Shown: positions 29,941 to 41,538, counted from the stretch's first letter. The stretch is DNA of 45,589 nucleotides from Bremia lactucae (GCF_004359215.1 NC_090617.1:1594846-1640434); one strand, 5' to 3'. Program-made: numbers and translations. Notes: generated from the letters alone by a model not told the origin.

Positions 29941-30500
29941 TTATAAACAGGCGTTGAAATTGTTTTTGGATGTTGCTTTTAAGCAAGCATCCTTTCTTTG
30001 TACCATTCGACTTATTCGAGTGGTCGAACTTCGACGCTGCCTGTAGCCGTCGGATCTAATTCCACAGTGTGATGTGTGTTCACACTGAGGTCTTGTGCAG
30101 TCGTGCAAACAACCGACCACAAGTGCGGCCGACGTGCTAGGACATCCACACGTTTGTTGACGCACCAAGACGTTTATCAGATGGCCATCTGATGAGCGAG
30201 AGGCAGGCATCACCACGGCTTGATGCTGCCAGTTTATGCATGGCTCGTACTTTCTAAGTCATGGTAATCCTAGGATGACATTAAATCTGTCATCCATATC
30301 TACTACGATGAAATTAACATCGTACTGGTTCCCTTTAACGTGTATTGGATACCAACTACGCGCTTCTTTACTGCTACCGATGCACCAGTAGCTAGGCGCG
30401 CTGTCATCCTCTTTAGAGGGACACCGCGCTCAATAAATTGGGTCTGAGATCTTCTAGCGACTAGCGTCGAATGAAATTGTTCGACGCCCCACAATCGACT
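29941..30500 (-). pseudogene. Gypsy retropepsin region (copy 2)
   Basis: 30,303-30,494 reads QFIERGVPLKRMTARLATGA, then VKKRVVGIQYTLKG, the retropepsin-like stretch that follows the D-x-G-A active site in this family; the active-site triplet itself is altered (upstream text reads WGVEQFHS). 29,941-30,216 continues with the Cys/Thr-rich downstream part. Perfect palindromes are frequent, including ATCAGATGG/CCATCTGAT at 30,176-30,193 and 8-bp arms at 30,065-30,087. Confidence 0.65.
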
Positions 30501-30564
30501 ACGGACTTTGGTGACAACTTATATGACACTTTTATTTTCAGGATGATATGTTAACCTCATCCCT

Positions 30565-31171
30565 TGGGGCAGTTACACACAATATTTGTATTTGAGGAGC
30601 AACTTCGTCGGAAGGCCTTCAAATTCTTTTGACGTTGCTGGATCCGTTGGGCGCTCCGCACCTACCGACGCCGACCGTTTTTTTTCGATCCGCTCTTGCC
30701 GCTGTGATTTCGCAACGGTGTCGGATCCGCATCCGCCGTTGTTCCTAGCGGGAAGTCGATCGTTTTTTTTGGTCAGTGTTTCTGCACTGGGGTGGAGAAC
30801 TACACTCATAGCCGTATTGGCCCGTCTTTTTGATACATTTTTGTAATCTTTTGTAATTTGAAGAGTGAGGTTTCTTGCTCTCTAGGTTCCGGACCTCCGT
30901 TTTTTTGTCGCATTGGAGGACAATAAGCTCTAGAGTGGACGAAAGTCTGTTATAGACTGAAGTTCTACTGTTTCGCTATAGAGATCGTTTGGTCGAGTGA
31001 CTCTAATTCAAGTTGGAACAGGTGAGTCTTAACGGGAATGTCTGCAAGACCTTTAAGTAACACAGTTACCTGTGCTTGTTCATCAATTGGATTACTCACA
31101 ATACAACTGACCAGGTATCGTATACGCTGGGCATAAGCCTGAAGGTCAGGTGTGACAGGGTCACACAGCAA
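30565..31171 (-). pseudogene. Gypsy gag remnant (copy 2)
   Basis: 30,965-31,171 reads DPVTPDLQAYAQRIRYLVSC, then NPIDEQAQVTVLLKGLADIP and ELESLDQTISIAKQ, the conserved retrotransposon gag fold region. 30,573-30,809 is the basic C-terminal part (PARNNGGCGSDTVAKSQ), resembling the gag fragment at 45,390-45,490 on the other strand. The gag is cut at about 31,180-31,200, where sequence of another LTR begins. Confidence 0.75.
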
Positions 31172-31199
31172 CGAGCAGAGGAAGTTCTAAACTGTTTTA

Positions 31200-31438
31200 T
31201 ATTAAGATCTTTTAGCAGTCTAACTACAGAAATATATCAGGCTTTTAAATGCTACTAATTTAGTACTACTGAATATCAATACTCCGTACTTAAGGTGCCG
31301 ACACGTATCATTCGTACCTAGTTGAGTCGTAACTGTAACCCAGCTATATTCCCTGATGTACTGACACACATCCCAACTATATGACATAGTCAAAATATCC
31401 TTATTGTGTCAGTACACCAGTCACATGTGACCCCCTTA
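31200..31438 (-). repeat. Probable 3' LTR (part) of gypsy copy 3
   Basis: At 31,438 the minus strand starts TGTAAGGGGGTCACATGTGA, resembling the TGTAACGGGG LTR starts, and runs toward 31,200, where copy 2 gag begins. No second full copy is visible in the window, so length and ends are uncertain. Confidence 0.4.
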
Positions 31439-31556
31439 CACCCTCCCACACCCAAATAGGAAACACCGTTTGCTGGGAGGGGGAACCTGAAGGGAAGTGA
31501 CACTTCGAGTCTGCCGCGCTGGCACCCACACACGCAGAATCACCGTAGCGACTACA

Positions 31557-33260
31557 ATGACGACTTTCCCCAAGACGTCCCCAGGGCACTCGCAGACCAC
31601 GACGCCATCAACTGATACAGTCACCACAACGACAGACGTCATGACACCCACCGGACCCGCCGAAGAGACATCACTTGAGCTGTCAAACACCATGCATGAT
31701 GACCCACCGGATACTACGGCTCAAACACCAGGCGCAAGTCGTCCTTGAGGACATTATCTCTACGAGAAGCAGCTCACCAGGACGCAAACAACTCTGTTGC
31801 GAAAGATCGTGAGCGAACCACCTGCTCGGCAAGCTGCGTTGCAGAGCTTCACGCAACGCGTTGCTCAAACATCACTCGAATAAGAAGTTACGTGCTGAGT
31901 CAGCTCTGCGAACTGCCGCGCGACGCCGCAGGCGGCAAGAGACTGCACAAAACCTAAAGCGTGCTCGCGAGTCCAAAACACCACGGTCATCCCCGATGTT
32001 TATCGACATGCATCATGCCCCACTTGAGACGACCACTGCAGACACGCCTTCTCCAGAATCAAAACCACCTTTTGCGAGTAAACCACCTGACGACATATCC
32101 ATTGGACCCACAAGTTCGAGCCATACCGGCAAACAAGCACCTCTACTCTGTCCGTCGGACCCACAAGGAGACCACAAGCGCCGTCGTGACACTTGCGTCC
32201 CACAAACGAGGGACCAGCTGCTTGCAGTGAACGTTTAGCCCGTGGCCGACTACGCGGAATACCTCCAACGATGCCGGGAGCGCGAGAGACCTGTGGAGCA
32301 GGTCGACGAATGCCCACTCGTCCTTGATGACGACGCTGACGTCGGCCGACAGGCTTACGAAAAATAATTTCGCCTGTGGCTCATTGCCATGGGATATTCG
32401 ATCCCCGAATTCTTCAGTTCGCCGTATCGGCTCGAATGATTGGCGCTTCGACGTCTTCGATTTCACATGACCATGGCGGTTGCTGATCGGTGGTGGGATG
32501 TCTATCGTCGTATCGACCGCGATAGTTTCGCCCCGACGCTCATTCTCCAAGAGTCATCATCAAAATTCAGAAGAGGAAACCACTTCACAACTTCGACCCG
32601 AAGAGCCTTCTAGGCCCGGTTAGCGCGGACCGACTGAGTGGCAACGCCTGTAAGCGTTCACGAGATCCGCGCAGCCCCCCACGAGGCGGACCTCCGGTTA
32701 CCACGTATTATGGGCCTTCGGGTAGCCACACAACTTTACCCAGCACTCCTGCCGTCCCGCCTTACAGCGATGGAAAGAGTTCTGGGTAAAGTTGTGTGGC
32801 TTCACATGGAAGCATCACTCCCCGTCGTGACCCAACAAGGGTTGAGGAGGACGAACCATGCCACCATAGTTCATCACGTTCGTCTGGCGAGTTACGACCC
32901 CTTCAGAACTCATTGGCTTTCTGCCAGGATCGCTTGACGGCATGTCAAGACGACCTATCTGCTTTGAGGGATCGTGTCCGTGTCCTCGAAGACCACAGTC
33001 ATGCGGACGATCGTCGTGTGAAACAATGTTAGGATTCACAGAGCCGTCAACGGTATCGCTTGGAGCAGCTTGCGACTCTGCTCGACGACCGGATCGGGTA
33101 TTTGACTGCGACGATGAGCAAGGACTTGAATGACCATCAGCGTTGGCTGGCTTCGTTGTTTGATCGGATGGAATTCTTTGAGCGCCGCCTTGCGAGCTCA
33201 ACGCAGGCTCTTCCACCTCCCTCGCGCCAGTCTGCTTACCCCTTGGGTCATCTTTAGTAC
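31557..33260 (+). pseudogene. Antisense ORF of gypsy copy 3 (broken)
   Basis: The ATG at 31,557 lies about 120 bp inside the LTR edge. Blocks in order: Thr/Pro-rich MTTFPKTSPGHSQTTTPS to 31,748; basic stretch at 31,861-32,000 (RTAARRRRRQETAQNLKRAR); VADYAEYLQRCRERERPVEQ at 32,242 on; GYSIPEFFSS and WWDVYRRIDRDSFAP at 32,390-32,550; and a coiled-coil end at 32,920-33,257 (LSALRDRVRVLEDHSHADDR, then LNDHQRWLASLFDRMEFFER). Internal stops and frame changes break it. The coding-like text is opposite to pol and overlaps the chromodomain region. Function unknown. Confidence 0.45.
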
Positions 33261-33306
33261 CCTTCGGGGCCACTTGCAATTCCGTCAGGGACGACCGGTC
33301 ATCCAC
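32630..33306 (-). pseudogene. Gypsy pol C-terminal linker and chromodomain (copy 3)
   Basis: 32,815-33,306 is a polar Ser/Asp/Gly-rich linker ending VRPPQPLLGHDGE. Across a stop, about 32,640-32,770 reads KAGRQECWVKLCGYPKAHNT, then LVGGCADLVNAYR, a recognisable chromodomain core (W-V-K-W-R-G-Y). A 20-bp inverted repeat disrupts its start (arms 32,724-32,743 and 32,782-32,801). Confidence 0.65.
32724..32801. repeat. 20-bp perfect inverted repeat inside the chromodomain
   Basis: Arms 32,724-32,743 (AGCCACACAACTTTACCCAG) and 32,782-32,801 are exact reverse complements around a 38-bp spacer. The second arm duplicates, inverted, the chromodomain W-V-K-L segment. Confidence 0.9.
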
Positions 33307-33379
33307 TAAGTGAGGAGTCTGCTGCGCCCTTGGCCAATGACCTTCATGAGATGATGGGACTTTGTGGCGTCTTTTTCAG

Positions 33380-34521
33380 AACGGTTCAAGGTAGGCCTTG
33401 AGCATCCCGACATAGAATGTCGGGTGCGTTGCCATAGCCGATGGTAAGTTCAAGGTGTAGGCATTGCCGTGCACACCAATGACTGTGAATGGTCCGACGA
33501 AACGCGGACGAAGCTTTGTACTCCCGACCGCTGATACCGCGTGCATAGGTAGGTCTTAGCATTAAGTAGCAACAAATCACCAATACTAAACACTTGCGTA
33601 TTCCGACGACCATGACTGTCACTGTTTTCCTTTTGAAGGTCTTGAGCCATGGCGTCCCTGGCACGAAGCCCAATGGCTTCACTAGCTTCAATAAACGTCA
33701 AGAAGTTGCGTTTGACCGACGGTCGACACGCAAACACTACGAAGCTCATCCTCCAAAATACGATTGACCCGTTCGGTCTGACCGTCCGTCTACGGATGCT
33801 CCGCCGTCGACATATCCAGTTAAATTCCCATCAGCCAAAAAAGATGTTGCCAAAAGGCGGACACAAATCAAGGATTTCGATCACTCACGAAAGACTCCGG
33901 AAGTTCATTATGTCGAAACACATTGTCGATGAACAGCCGTGCCGCCTGCGGTGCCGTAATGCTTCGGCGAACCGCCACTAGTCGCACCATCTTGCTGAGG
34001 CGACATACAAATACCATAATGCCCATATGGCCATCCCGTTCCGCCGAAGGGTCGAAGATTAAGTCCATGCTCACTGAGCGCCAACAGTCCGCTGGGACAG
34101 GCAAAATTTGTAGCGGCGCTTCCAAAGATGGCAAAGGCTTCACTCGTTGACAAGTCTCGCACGTCTTGACATACGACCGGACCCACTTGTACATGTGGGG
34201 CCACCAGAAGTCACGTGCCACAGACGTGTACGTATTTTCACGTCCCAAATGTCCACTATTCGGCGTATCATGCACCTTATAGAGGATTCGGTGACGTAAG
34301 TTCTCGTCGTTAGGGACGACCACGCGCGTTTTATCCCCCGGATTCACATCGTACAATAGGAGTCCATTGGACAGACTATACCGATGGAGATGTGCCTGCT
34401 GGCGCTTCGTCAACTTGACGGCTTCCGAAGAGGCGATCAACAGCTCTACAAATTCCGCAAAGAATGACAACCATCGCGCCATGCGCTGTGACAAATGGGG
34501 CGACTGAGTCGCCGTCCTCAA
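33380..34521 (-). pseudogene. Gypsy integrase (copy 3), largely readable
   Basis: 33,868-34,521 is one open frame of 217 codons: the end of RNase H (SPHLSQRMARWLSFF), the integrase zinc finger (H-x-D...GHLGREN, C-E-T-C), then the core with the first catalytic Asp in SMDLIFDP and another in SFVSDRNP. Downstream in other frames are HPQTDGQTERVNRI-like text (about 33,770) and FVGPFTVIGVHGNAYTLNLP at about 33,440-33,500, ending FYVGMLKAYLEP. This is the best-preserved pol part in the window, yet still frameshifted near 33,870. Confidence 0.85.
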
Positions 34522-34529
34522 CGAGGCAT

Positions 34530-34790
34530 GGTCTATATAGACGACAAAGGGTTTGCTGCCCCGCAGGTGAACCCGAAACTTGACAAGGGCGTTATTTTAT
34601 TGCGAGAATTCATTTTCGTGCACCGGATAATTCTTCTCAGCGGCCTTAAGATGCGCGATTGAAACGAAATTACCTGTTCATCACCATTGGCATCCAGCAG
34701 CAACAGAGCACAGCCAATGGCAAAGCCTGATGCATCACACACCACACTAAGTGGTTGGGCCTCGCGAACTATTTGCATAAGTACAGCGAT
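34530..34790 (-). pseudogene. Gypsy RNase H (copy 3)
   Basis: 34,533-34,778 reads PLSVVCDASGFAIGCALLLL, then DANGDEQVISFQSR, the RNase H start. It reaches the RNase H end at 34,521 through a frame change. RT itself is missing: the next recognisable text upstream is the protease-RT spacer at 35.1 kb. Confidence 0.75.
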
Positions 34791-34814
34791 AATTACGCCA
34801 AGATGGTCATGCTA

Positions 34815-36590
34815 TTATTTAACTTGCTGAAAAACGAGGTGGTCTGGTCGTGAACTGAGGAGGCTCAACAAGCTTTGAAGCGATAAGTTGAGCCTACAGT
34901 CGGCACCAATATTGGCGTTGCCAGACGAGGTCCATTTTTGACGATGAGCCTTGCTCTCCTCGTCTACAACACCTCCGGGTCCATGACCGAAGAGGTGTTC
35001 AAATCCACAGACGTCGCTTCGCGACGTATGAGAACCACATCTTCTAGCAAATCCTTCCTTGAGGTCCGCTAGGAATTTTCTTTGGGATATCTCCTCAAGC
35101 TCGTTCAATTCTTCGAGATTAGGAAACGGTTCCGCAACCCCGTCCATGTCATGTCATTCTGCGACTATGATCTCCAATTTAGGAGCTGAACCAGCCCCAT
35201 CTTGTGCGTATCGCCGTGCTTTTACACCTTCCTGTGCGGGAACTGAGCCAGTCTCACCGCCTTGTACGCGCTGTCCAAACAACGGCAATTTCCTGCTACA
35301 AAGTGAACCCATCTTTGCCACATGCGCGTCGCCCAGCGACTGCGTCTTCTTGGGTAAAGCTTTAAGACCAAATTGCGTCCGCGCTTTATTGGACCATTTG
35401 ATGTCGTACATAAAAAAAGGGCCTAGCTTATACGCTTTACCCTCCAGGCAAACTGCGTATACACCGAGTGTTCTACGTTCGCTTACTTAAGCCCTCCAGG
35501 GGCCTCTCTCAGGTGGATTTGAAGGCGCTCGCGCCGAGTAAGTCGGCTGCGCCGCAGATGGCCAAATCCTCACCAGGAGTTCCAGCTGGCCCTCCAAATG
35601 AGTGTAATAACGCTCCAGCGTCAACAGACGATCGTGTAACCCACCAAAGATACGCTCTGTTTGATTCTCACGGATCAAACAGAGCGTATCTTTGGTGGGT
35701 TACACGATCGTCTGTTGACTCGTGCCATAACACCAACAAAGACGCCGCCAATATCCCGGCCTCTTTCTGCGTTGCTTGACGAGCAGGGGAACCTCCGGTT
35801 GAAAGACTTCTGAAAGCGACGGCGTCATAACGGTCAACACCAGTATCTTGTGAAGTGATTGAGTGCCTCCGTTGGAAAACTCGTGGGAGTACTAGATTCC
35901 TCTTCGGCAAGATTGCCCGTACGCTGTTGACATTTCAACGGCGTACGGTGTCGCGCTTCGTCAACTTGCGTCAATTGACGCTTGCCACCAATAGAGATGG
36001 GAACGGATGGATCCTCAGCGTCGAAGCGGCTTGGAGCCAGGGTTGCGTGAGCACCCGAATCACTAGAGTGCTAGCTGGGCCGTATATCGTATTGCGGTCG
36101 ATACGCCGCGCTTAATTGACTTTTGACTTTCACCTTTGCAAATTCGAAGTGAAATTTTGGCTCCAAACGACCGTCGACCACATCAACAGAGGTCTAAGAG
36201 ATCATATATTCGTGAGGAGACTCCATTTTACAAACGATTCCTCTTTTTCGGATTAAGACTCGTTTTCAACAAAACGACCGGAATTTTCCACATCGAGGAC
36301 ACAGAGGCATTACGTGCTTGACTTCGACGACGCGCTGAGTACTGACGTGGCATTATTCACGGTGGTAAGGTATCGCGCATTAGAGCAGCACGCTCGGCGA
36401 GGTCCTCTGGCATAGTCGCCTGGGTATTCACTTTCAGCTTTTGCTTTCGCAAGGGCCATAGCCCGGCGTCGAGCTTGCTCCTCCCTTGGATTGTCTGTTA
36501 TTGCTTTTTTTATCGAGCAGGTTCGTTATGATATTGGCCTCCAAGCTAGGCGTTCTGCTTAATCCTGCTATAGCATCCGCTATACCACAT
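34815..36590 (-). pseudogene. Gypsy gag to pol-spacer remnants (copy 3)
   Basis: 36,400-36,590 encodes gag-type text (DNPREEQARRRAMALAKAKA, then ESEYPGDYA). 35,487-35,678 gives RLLTLERYYTHLEGQLELLV (coiled-coil gag part). 34,815-35,411 includes MDGVAEPFPNLEELNELEEI, the spacer found before RT in this family. Protease and most of RT are lost. A perfect palindrome at 35,620-35,719 joins two gag pieces tail to tail. Confidence 0.55.
35620..35719. repeat. Perfect palindrome, 46-bp arms
   Basis: Arms 35,620-35,665 and 35,674-35,719 are exact reverse complements around an 8-base centre (TCTCACGG). Both arms encode the same gag peptide (DDRVTHQRYALFD) on opposite strands. Confidence 0.9.
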
Positions 36591-36599
36591 TCTGGAAAC

Positions 36600-36886
36600 G
36601 GATTGGGACTCAATTAACGCTAGTGCGTGCTTCTTTAGGTTCCTTATCTTCCCCCTTAAACCGAGTGTGAGTTTCACAGTCCGCCATCCCTTCGTCATTC
36701 AAGAAGGAGGCAACGGTCGATGACCCTGGGTTGGGTGTCATAAGACAAAAGGAATGCAAACACAACCGTAAGGTTAGATGTTCGTTATTTAATCTCAAAG
36801 AGGAAATGTGAGCGAATGTCGACACTTGTGCCAGCAGTCTATTGGAGGAGGGTATAATGGGGTACGTTTGGTCGGTAGTCCGCTGA
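36600..36886. other. No gene recognised
   Basis: Short ORFs only, between the copy 3 gag remnants and the LTR at 36,887. Probably transposon flank. Confidence 0.3.
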
Positions 36887-37290
36887 TGTGGTACATTTCA
36901 CACCATGGGTCAAATACCTTCTTTCTTTTTGAAATAGGAAGTAGCACTAAAATCCCATTGGTAATAGGAGTGGTCGCCACCAGATAGGTATCTGATGGCC
37001 AAAATCTATTTTAATTGTAATTAGGGTTAGGTTTACATTTTAAATTTAAAAGAAGTTTGGTTCCCCTTTTGATCTAGTGTCTCACTAAGGCTTGCGCTGC
37101 GGTAAGTGAGAGTAATAACACTCGCGGGCATTAGTTGCCAATTATTTCAACAAACCACTTAGTCCTTGAATGAGGATTCACTATGCTCTACGAGATTGTA
37201 CGACTTACTTAGTTAAAAAAAGCTTACCTATAGAGCTTATTGGCTTTCTGAGTTTAAAGTCTTCCTCTAACTTTAGGAGCGAGGTAGCTT
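36887..37290 (+). repeat. LTR of the third gypsy family, plus orientation, 3' end lost
   Basis: Starts TGTGGTACATTTCAC and is homologous, inverted, to 40,892-41,303. The right end fades at GAGCGAGGTAGCTTCGCCAT, lacking the expected CTCCGTTACA. The sequences outside the TGTGGTACA start differ between the two copies, which fixes that border. Confidence 0.65.
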
Positions 37291-37839
37291 CGCCATATCT
37301 ACCCTCTCACCAAGGCAATGGCAACGCAGTCGATACAATAACCTTCCTAAGTTCAGAGCAACATAATATAGGGCGGCATATTGCCATGCATTTTCTAATT
37401 GTGCGACGAAGCGCATGTGCAGTATTGCTCAGTCTGTATAGCTCCACAAAGAAAACGATTCGGAAAGGTCTCAACGCATTTGTGCCAGCCAAACGGTATT
37501 AGGCAAGCAAGCTCTGATCTATATCAGGGCGTGACGTTACAAAAATATATTCCTATAAAAGAAATAACAATAATGAATAAAGATGATTATCTTCATCTTT
37601 AATATTGCCAATGTTACCATACACGGTAAGATTGTAGTGGCAATGTAACAATTCTGCTCATTGAATGATATAAGTTTTTAAACCAACCTGCCAATCGCCA
37701 CTAGTCACGCGATTGGTGGGGTTGATTTCAAAACTATATACTATTGACATTTAGTTGCTAAGAACGCTAAGCAAGTTAGAACCCTTCCTCTGCACGTCCT
37801 GTACGTGAAGTATTCGGCGGCATCTCTACCTTCCTGTTA
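37291..37839. other. No gene recognised
   Basis: The longest plus frame (37,170-37,502) starts inside the LTR and has no motif. A hairpin-rich stretch occurs at 37,600-37,740, for example TGTTACCATACACGGTAAGATTGTAGTGGCAATGTAACA written across about 37,611-37,650 as loosely inverted halves, and CCAATCGC/GCGATTGG near 37,689-37,716. Confidence 0.3.
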
Positions 37840-38570
37840 TCAGAGTATGTTAACTAGCACCGATGCAGTACTAGCGATAGGTGTCCCGTTACACCTGGTA
37901 GCACTTCGTAATCCGTTCAACGACCACGTACGTACCACCCAACATGAATATTCTGGATGAAGAAGAATGAAGCTTTCATGCTACGCGAAAGATTTTTATA
38001 CTCAAATGAAAAGCGGTGGATTGAATGAGTTCGACTGTAGAAGGGCAAGCCGTCACGCAATGGTGTTTGCCCTACAAAAAATAATTATCATGAGGCTATC
38101 GCCGAGTTCAGTCAAATAAGCTCAACGCGGCCCGTAAAAAGGTGATTTTGTTTTATCAGCACGGATCTCAAAAGGCAGAATTTGTTGACACTGTTGACAA
38201 AGCTGCATTTGTGACGGGGCACCTTTCGCTAGTACTGCTTTAGTACCAGCCAACCTGCACTGATAACAATGAAGGTTAAATGCCTTCGAATACTTCACTT
38301 ACACGACGTGCAGAGAAAGGTTTAAGTAGCTAATAAGTCTTAGATACTAAAGGTCCATACTAAGAAGGCTTTGTAGTGGGAAAAGTCGATTGGAATCCAG
38401 TATACGCTAGAAGGCACACATCACGATTGTGATTTCATCGAACTTTATTTGGATGACAAATTGACGCCATCTTTTGATTACCATACATCTAAAGTACGAG
38501 CCATGCAAGAATTATCAGCATCGATCCATTACGATGCCTGTCTGCTGTTCATCAGATGGCCATTTGCAAT
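37840..38570. repeat. Fragments of the copy 1/2 LTR family
   Basis: An LTR end CCCGTTACA with primer-binding site TGGTAGCACTTCGTAATCC reads plus at about 37,883-37,915. An LTR edge of the same family in minus orientation lies at 38,213-38,360 (GGGGCACCTTTCGCTAGTAC, then the TACTTCACTTACACGACGTG block). Between them about 300 bp are unassigned. Looks like remains of two insertions in opposite orientation. Confidence 0.5.
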
Positions 38571-40890
38571 TTAGCTTTCCATATCAAAATATCGGTATCG
38601 AATGAGGAGATTAATTTCTTGTACCATGCCAGCCTCGTCCTTGGCACGGAAGAACGTCACACTGTTCTTCGTAAAGGCCACTGCAGTGTCCGGTCGAACG
38701 ACCACCATCTTAGGTAATACACCGTCTTTGAAGGCCTGGCCAAATTTATCGACAGACATTTCGTCTAGCTTCAAAAGAGCATGTAGTTAGGGGAAACCTT
38801 AAGGCTAATATCACCCTCGACGTTGCCAGTCACACTATTAACAAGTGAATTTGGCTGTTCGCTTTTATCACCGTGTCACATGATAGGCGCGTCGCGCCCT
38901 ACCGCATCCGACTTTATTCCTGGTTGTCGCGATGGGAAGAAAATACACTTCATAGAGGCTGGAACATTAATGGTCCTAAGTATTACAGGAATTAAACCTT
39001 AGCTTGCTCTTGACAAGAGCCGATGTTCAACCCAAATTCCGATGGGGAATTATTTAACTCAAACTCGTCATCCAGGAACAGTAAGTGTCACTTCACGCGC
39101 ATCTGGGAAATTATACCCTTGATGACTCGGCCTAGGCCCACAATGCTTTTGGCATTCAGTGACTCGTTATCACAAAGAGTATCATCAACGAAGTCGATGC
39201 CGTTTCACAAACAAATAGTGAGCCAAGCTCATTCATAATGTTCTCAACACTGGTCAATTAACTCAGACACCCAATGTCAAACACACTGATTGATTCTGTC
39301 TGCGACTCACGCCAATAACGCTTTTGTTGTCTAGCGAATGTGGGTTGAAGACTTCTTAAAAGCATTCCTTGGAACATTGCGCGTGGCACCTAAGGTCTTA
39401 GAACTCCAACCAATCCATGGCTCATGGCGTCCAGGCCAAGCTATACCAAGGATGAGATCATGTTTCGGATCCAGGTCAAGGACAAGACAGGGTCCCATAC
39501 TACCAAAGTCCTGAAATTTAATACCTAAGCTCAAAAGACCTTTAGGTATGGTGACACGACTCCCAGTCGCTAAGCGAATTGTGATCGAATCGCCTTCATG
39601 CGCTTTTAGCGCTTCAGCGTATCGCTGATTCTCTTCAAGAGAACGATGCAAGCATAATTGCAAGGCACTCTTGAGTCAATTAAAATTGACCATGGCTTAT
39701 CAAAGCCCTTACCAGTCGCCTTCGCGACTAGTAATCCGGGCTTGTATCACGCCCCGTGCTATTAAGCACATAGCTCGTTTGGGCTAGGTTCTGTTGACCT
39801 TTACCTCCTCGAAGTTCCACAGAGTTTAGTTCTGCCCCCGTAGAGCGCCCGCCCCTACTGAGTATCTGCGTTTTCCCGCACCGTACCAGAATTCTGATAT
39901 GAGGTGGGTTTATTCTCTTTCGAGTTTTGCATAGGCTGCCCAATGGACAGGCAAGGCTTAAGTTTTTCGTGCCCCCACACATATAACATCTACGAATATT
40001 CTTAAGTGGTTCCACAATTTAATTTCTTCTTTTTCCTCCTCAACGAGGCTTAGATTCATGGGTTCCGGTTTATTAGACGTACCCGATGTGCTCGACGAGC
40101 TTATACGGTAATTCGGCGTGCTAACATGAGAGGGCTTTAAATCGAAATTCGCGCTAACGCTATGGCAACTGCCTCTACAAAAGTAACGGGATGGGAACGG
40201 TACAATTCTGTCCGGGCAACGCCCTCATTGAGACTCCCACAAATACAATTACTAAAATCGCTTTATGCACTGGGTCTTGGTGTATAGCGGCGATAAGAAT
40301 TATCATCTCTTTGACATAATCTCTAGTGTCTGCTTACACTGACGAGTCGCAAAGAGTTGTTATCGCGTACGAAAAGCCTAATCGGGCGGTGCAAACATGC
40401 CCGTCATTTGCTGCTTCAGCAAATCCCAAGTGGGGGAATCGTCTTTTATAATTGTGCTGCACGTGAGTGTCCGTTCCATGGCTCTACCACCAAGCTTTTT
40501 GTCGTTCTGTTAAGAACATGGTAGTCTCCATCTGCTTGACCAGAAAAGCAGTTTATCCATTTTTCCCCTCATATGTCTTGACATCGACAACAAGACTGCG
40601 AGCTTAGGCTCTAAATCAGGTATAGGAATGTATCGCGTCGGCACAGATGCCGCTAAGTGGTCCTGAACCTGTCCGATAAGGGAGAATTCGTATCGCATAA
40701 AGGCTTCAAGCCTTGCATGAAGAACCTCTGGTCCCTGGTAGATGATGAACTCAATGTGTTCTAGCCCAAATCAAGTTTTAAGCTTCACAAAAGCTCAGCG
40801 TATCGCCTGAAATTTCGGGAAAAAATGTCCATTTCAGCAGATGCTTAGATTAAAAAGACCTAGGCGTAGATTGACTACGAATGCTACCAG
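38571..40890 (-). pseudogene. Third-family gypsy element, gag-protease part
   Basis: In minus-strand order from the LTR: gag text at 40,510-40,740 (LHARLEAFMRYEFSLIGQVQ, then DHLAASVPTRYIPIPDLEPK); a zinc knuckle at about 39,950-40,000 (CYMCGGTKNLSLACPL, with His replaced by Asn); retropepsin at 39,331-39,663 (ITIRLATGSRVTIPKGLLSL, then VLDLDPKHDLILGIAWPGRH); and spacer at 38,571-38,774 ([20 protein letters not shown]). RT, RNase H and integrase are absent. Confidence 0.75.
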
Positions 40891-40891
40891 C

Positions 40892-41303
40892 TGTAACGGA
40901 GCTATCTCGCTCCTAAAGTAAGAGGAAGACTTTAAAACTTAGAAAGTCACTTAACTTTATAGAACTCAGAAGTTTGACAACTAAGTAAGTCTTACAAGCT
41001 TGTAGAGCTTACTTTATCCTCGTTTAAAGGACTCAGTGATTCGTAGAATCAAGTGGCAACTAATGCCCGCGAATGTGTACCTCAGGAAGGCTCATTACTC
41101 TCACTGATCACAGCGCAAGCGTTAGGAAGACACTAGATTAGTTTAACTTCTTTTAAATTTAAAATATAAACCTAATTCTCATCACACTTAAAATAGATTT
41201 CGGCACCAGACATCTATCTGGTGGCGACCCAATGGGATTTTGATGATCTTACCGATTTTGAATTAAAAGAGGGTATTTGACCCATAATGTGAAATGTACC
41301 ACA
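40892..41303 (-). repeat. 5' LTR of the third gypsy family (412 bp)
   Basis: On the minus strand it begins TGTGGTACATTTCAC at 41,303 and ends CTCCGTTACA at 40,892. GC and TGGTAGCATTCGTAGTC (primer-binding site, 40,873-40,889) follow, then gag. The inverted partner is at 36,887-37,290. It abuts the upstream region of the RIO-like kinase gene. Confidence 0.75.
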
Positions 41304-41538
41304 GCGGTTTCCAACTGAAGTGTACTCCATCACGTGTTCCCACATGCAAAATCTTGACAACTGTAGGGAGAAAAAAGTAGCTCTATCATGCAATAATTTG
41401 CTAATCAAAATTGGTGCCGCCTAGAAGATTTGTGTTACTACGACTATCCTGAATATGTAGCCAGCTGTTTAAAGCAATAAATTTTTCGCCTTCTCGACTC
41501 ATCTATAATTTGTGACAACTCGCACGCTAAGTGTGAGT

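Noticed and set aside
36610..37602. Several 60-110 codon ORFs between transposon pieces
   Set aside because: They cross LTR borders and lack recognisable domains or coding-like composition.
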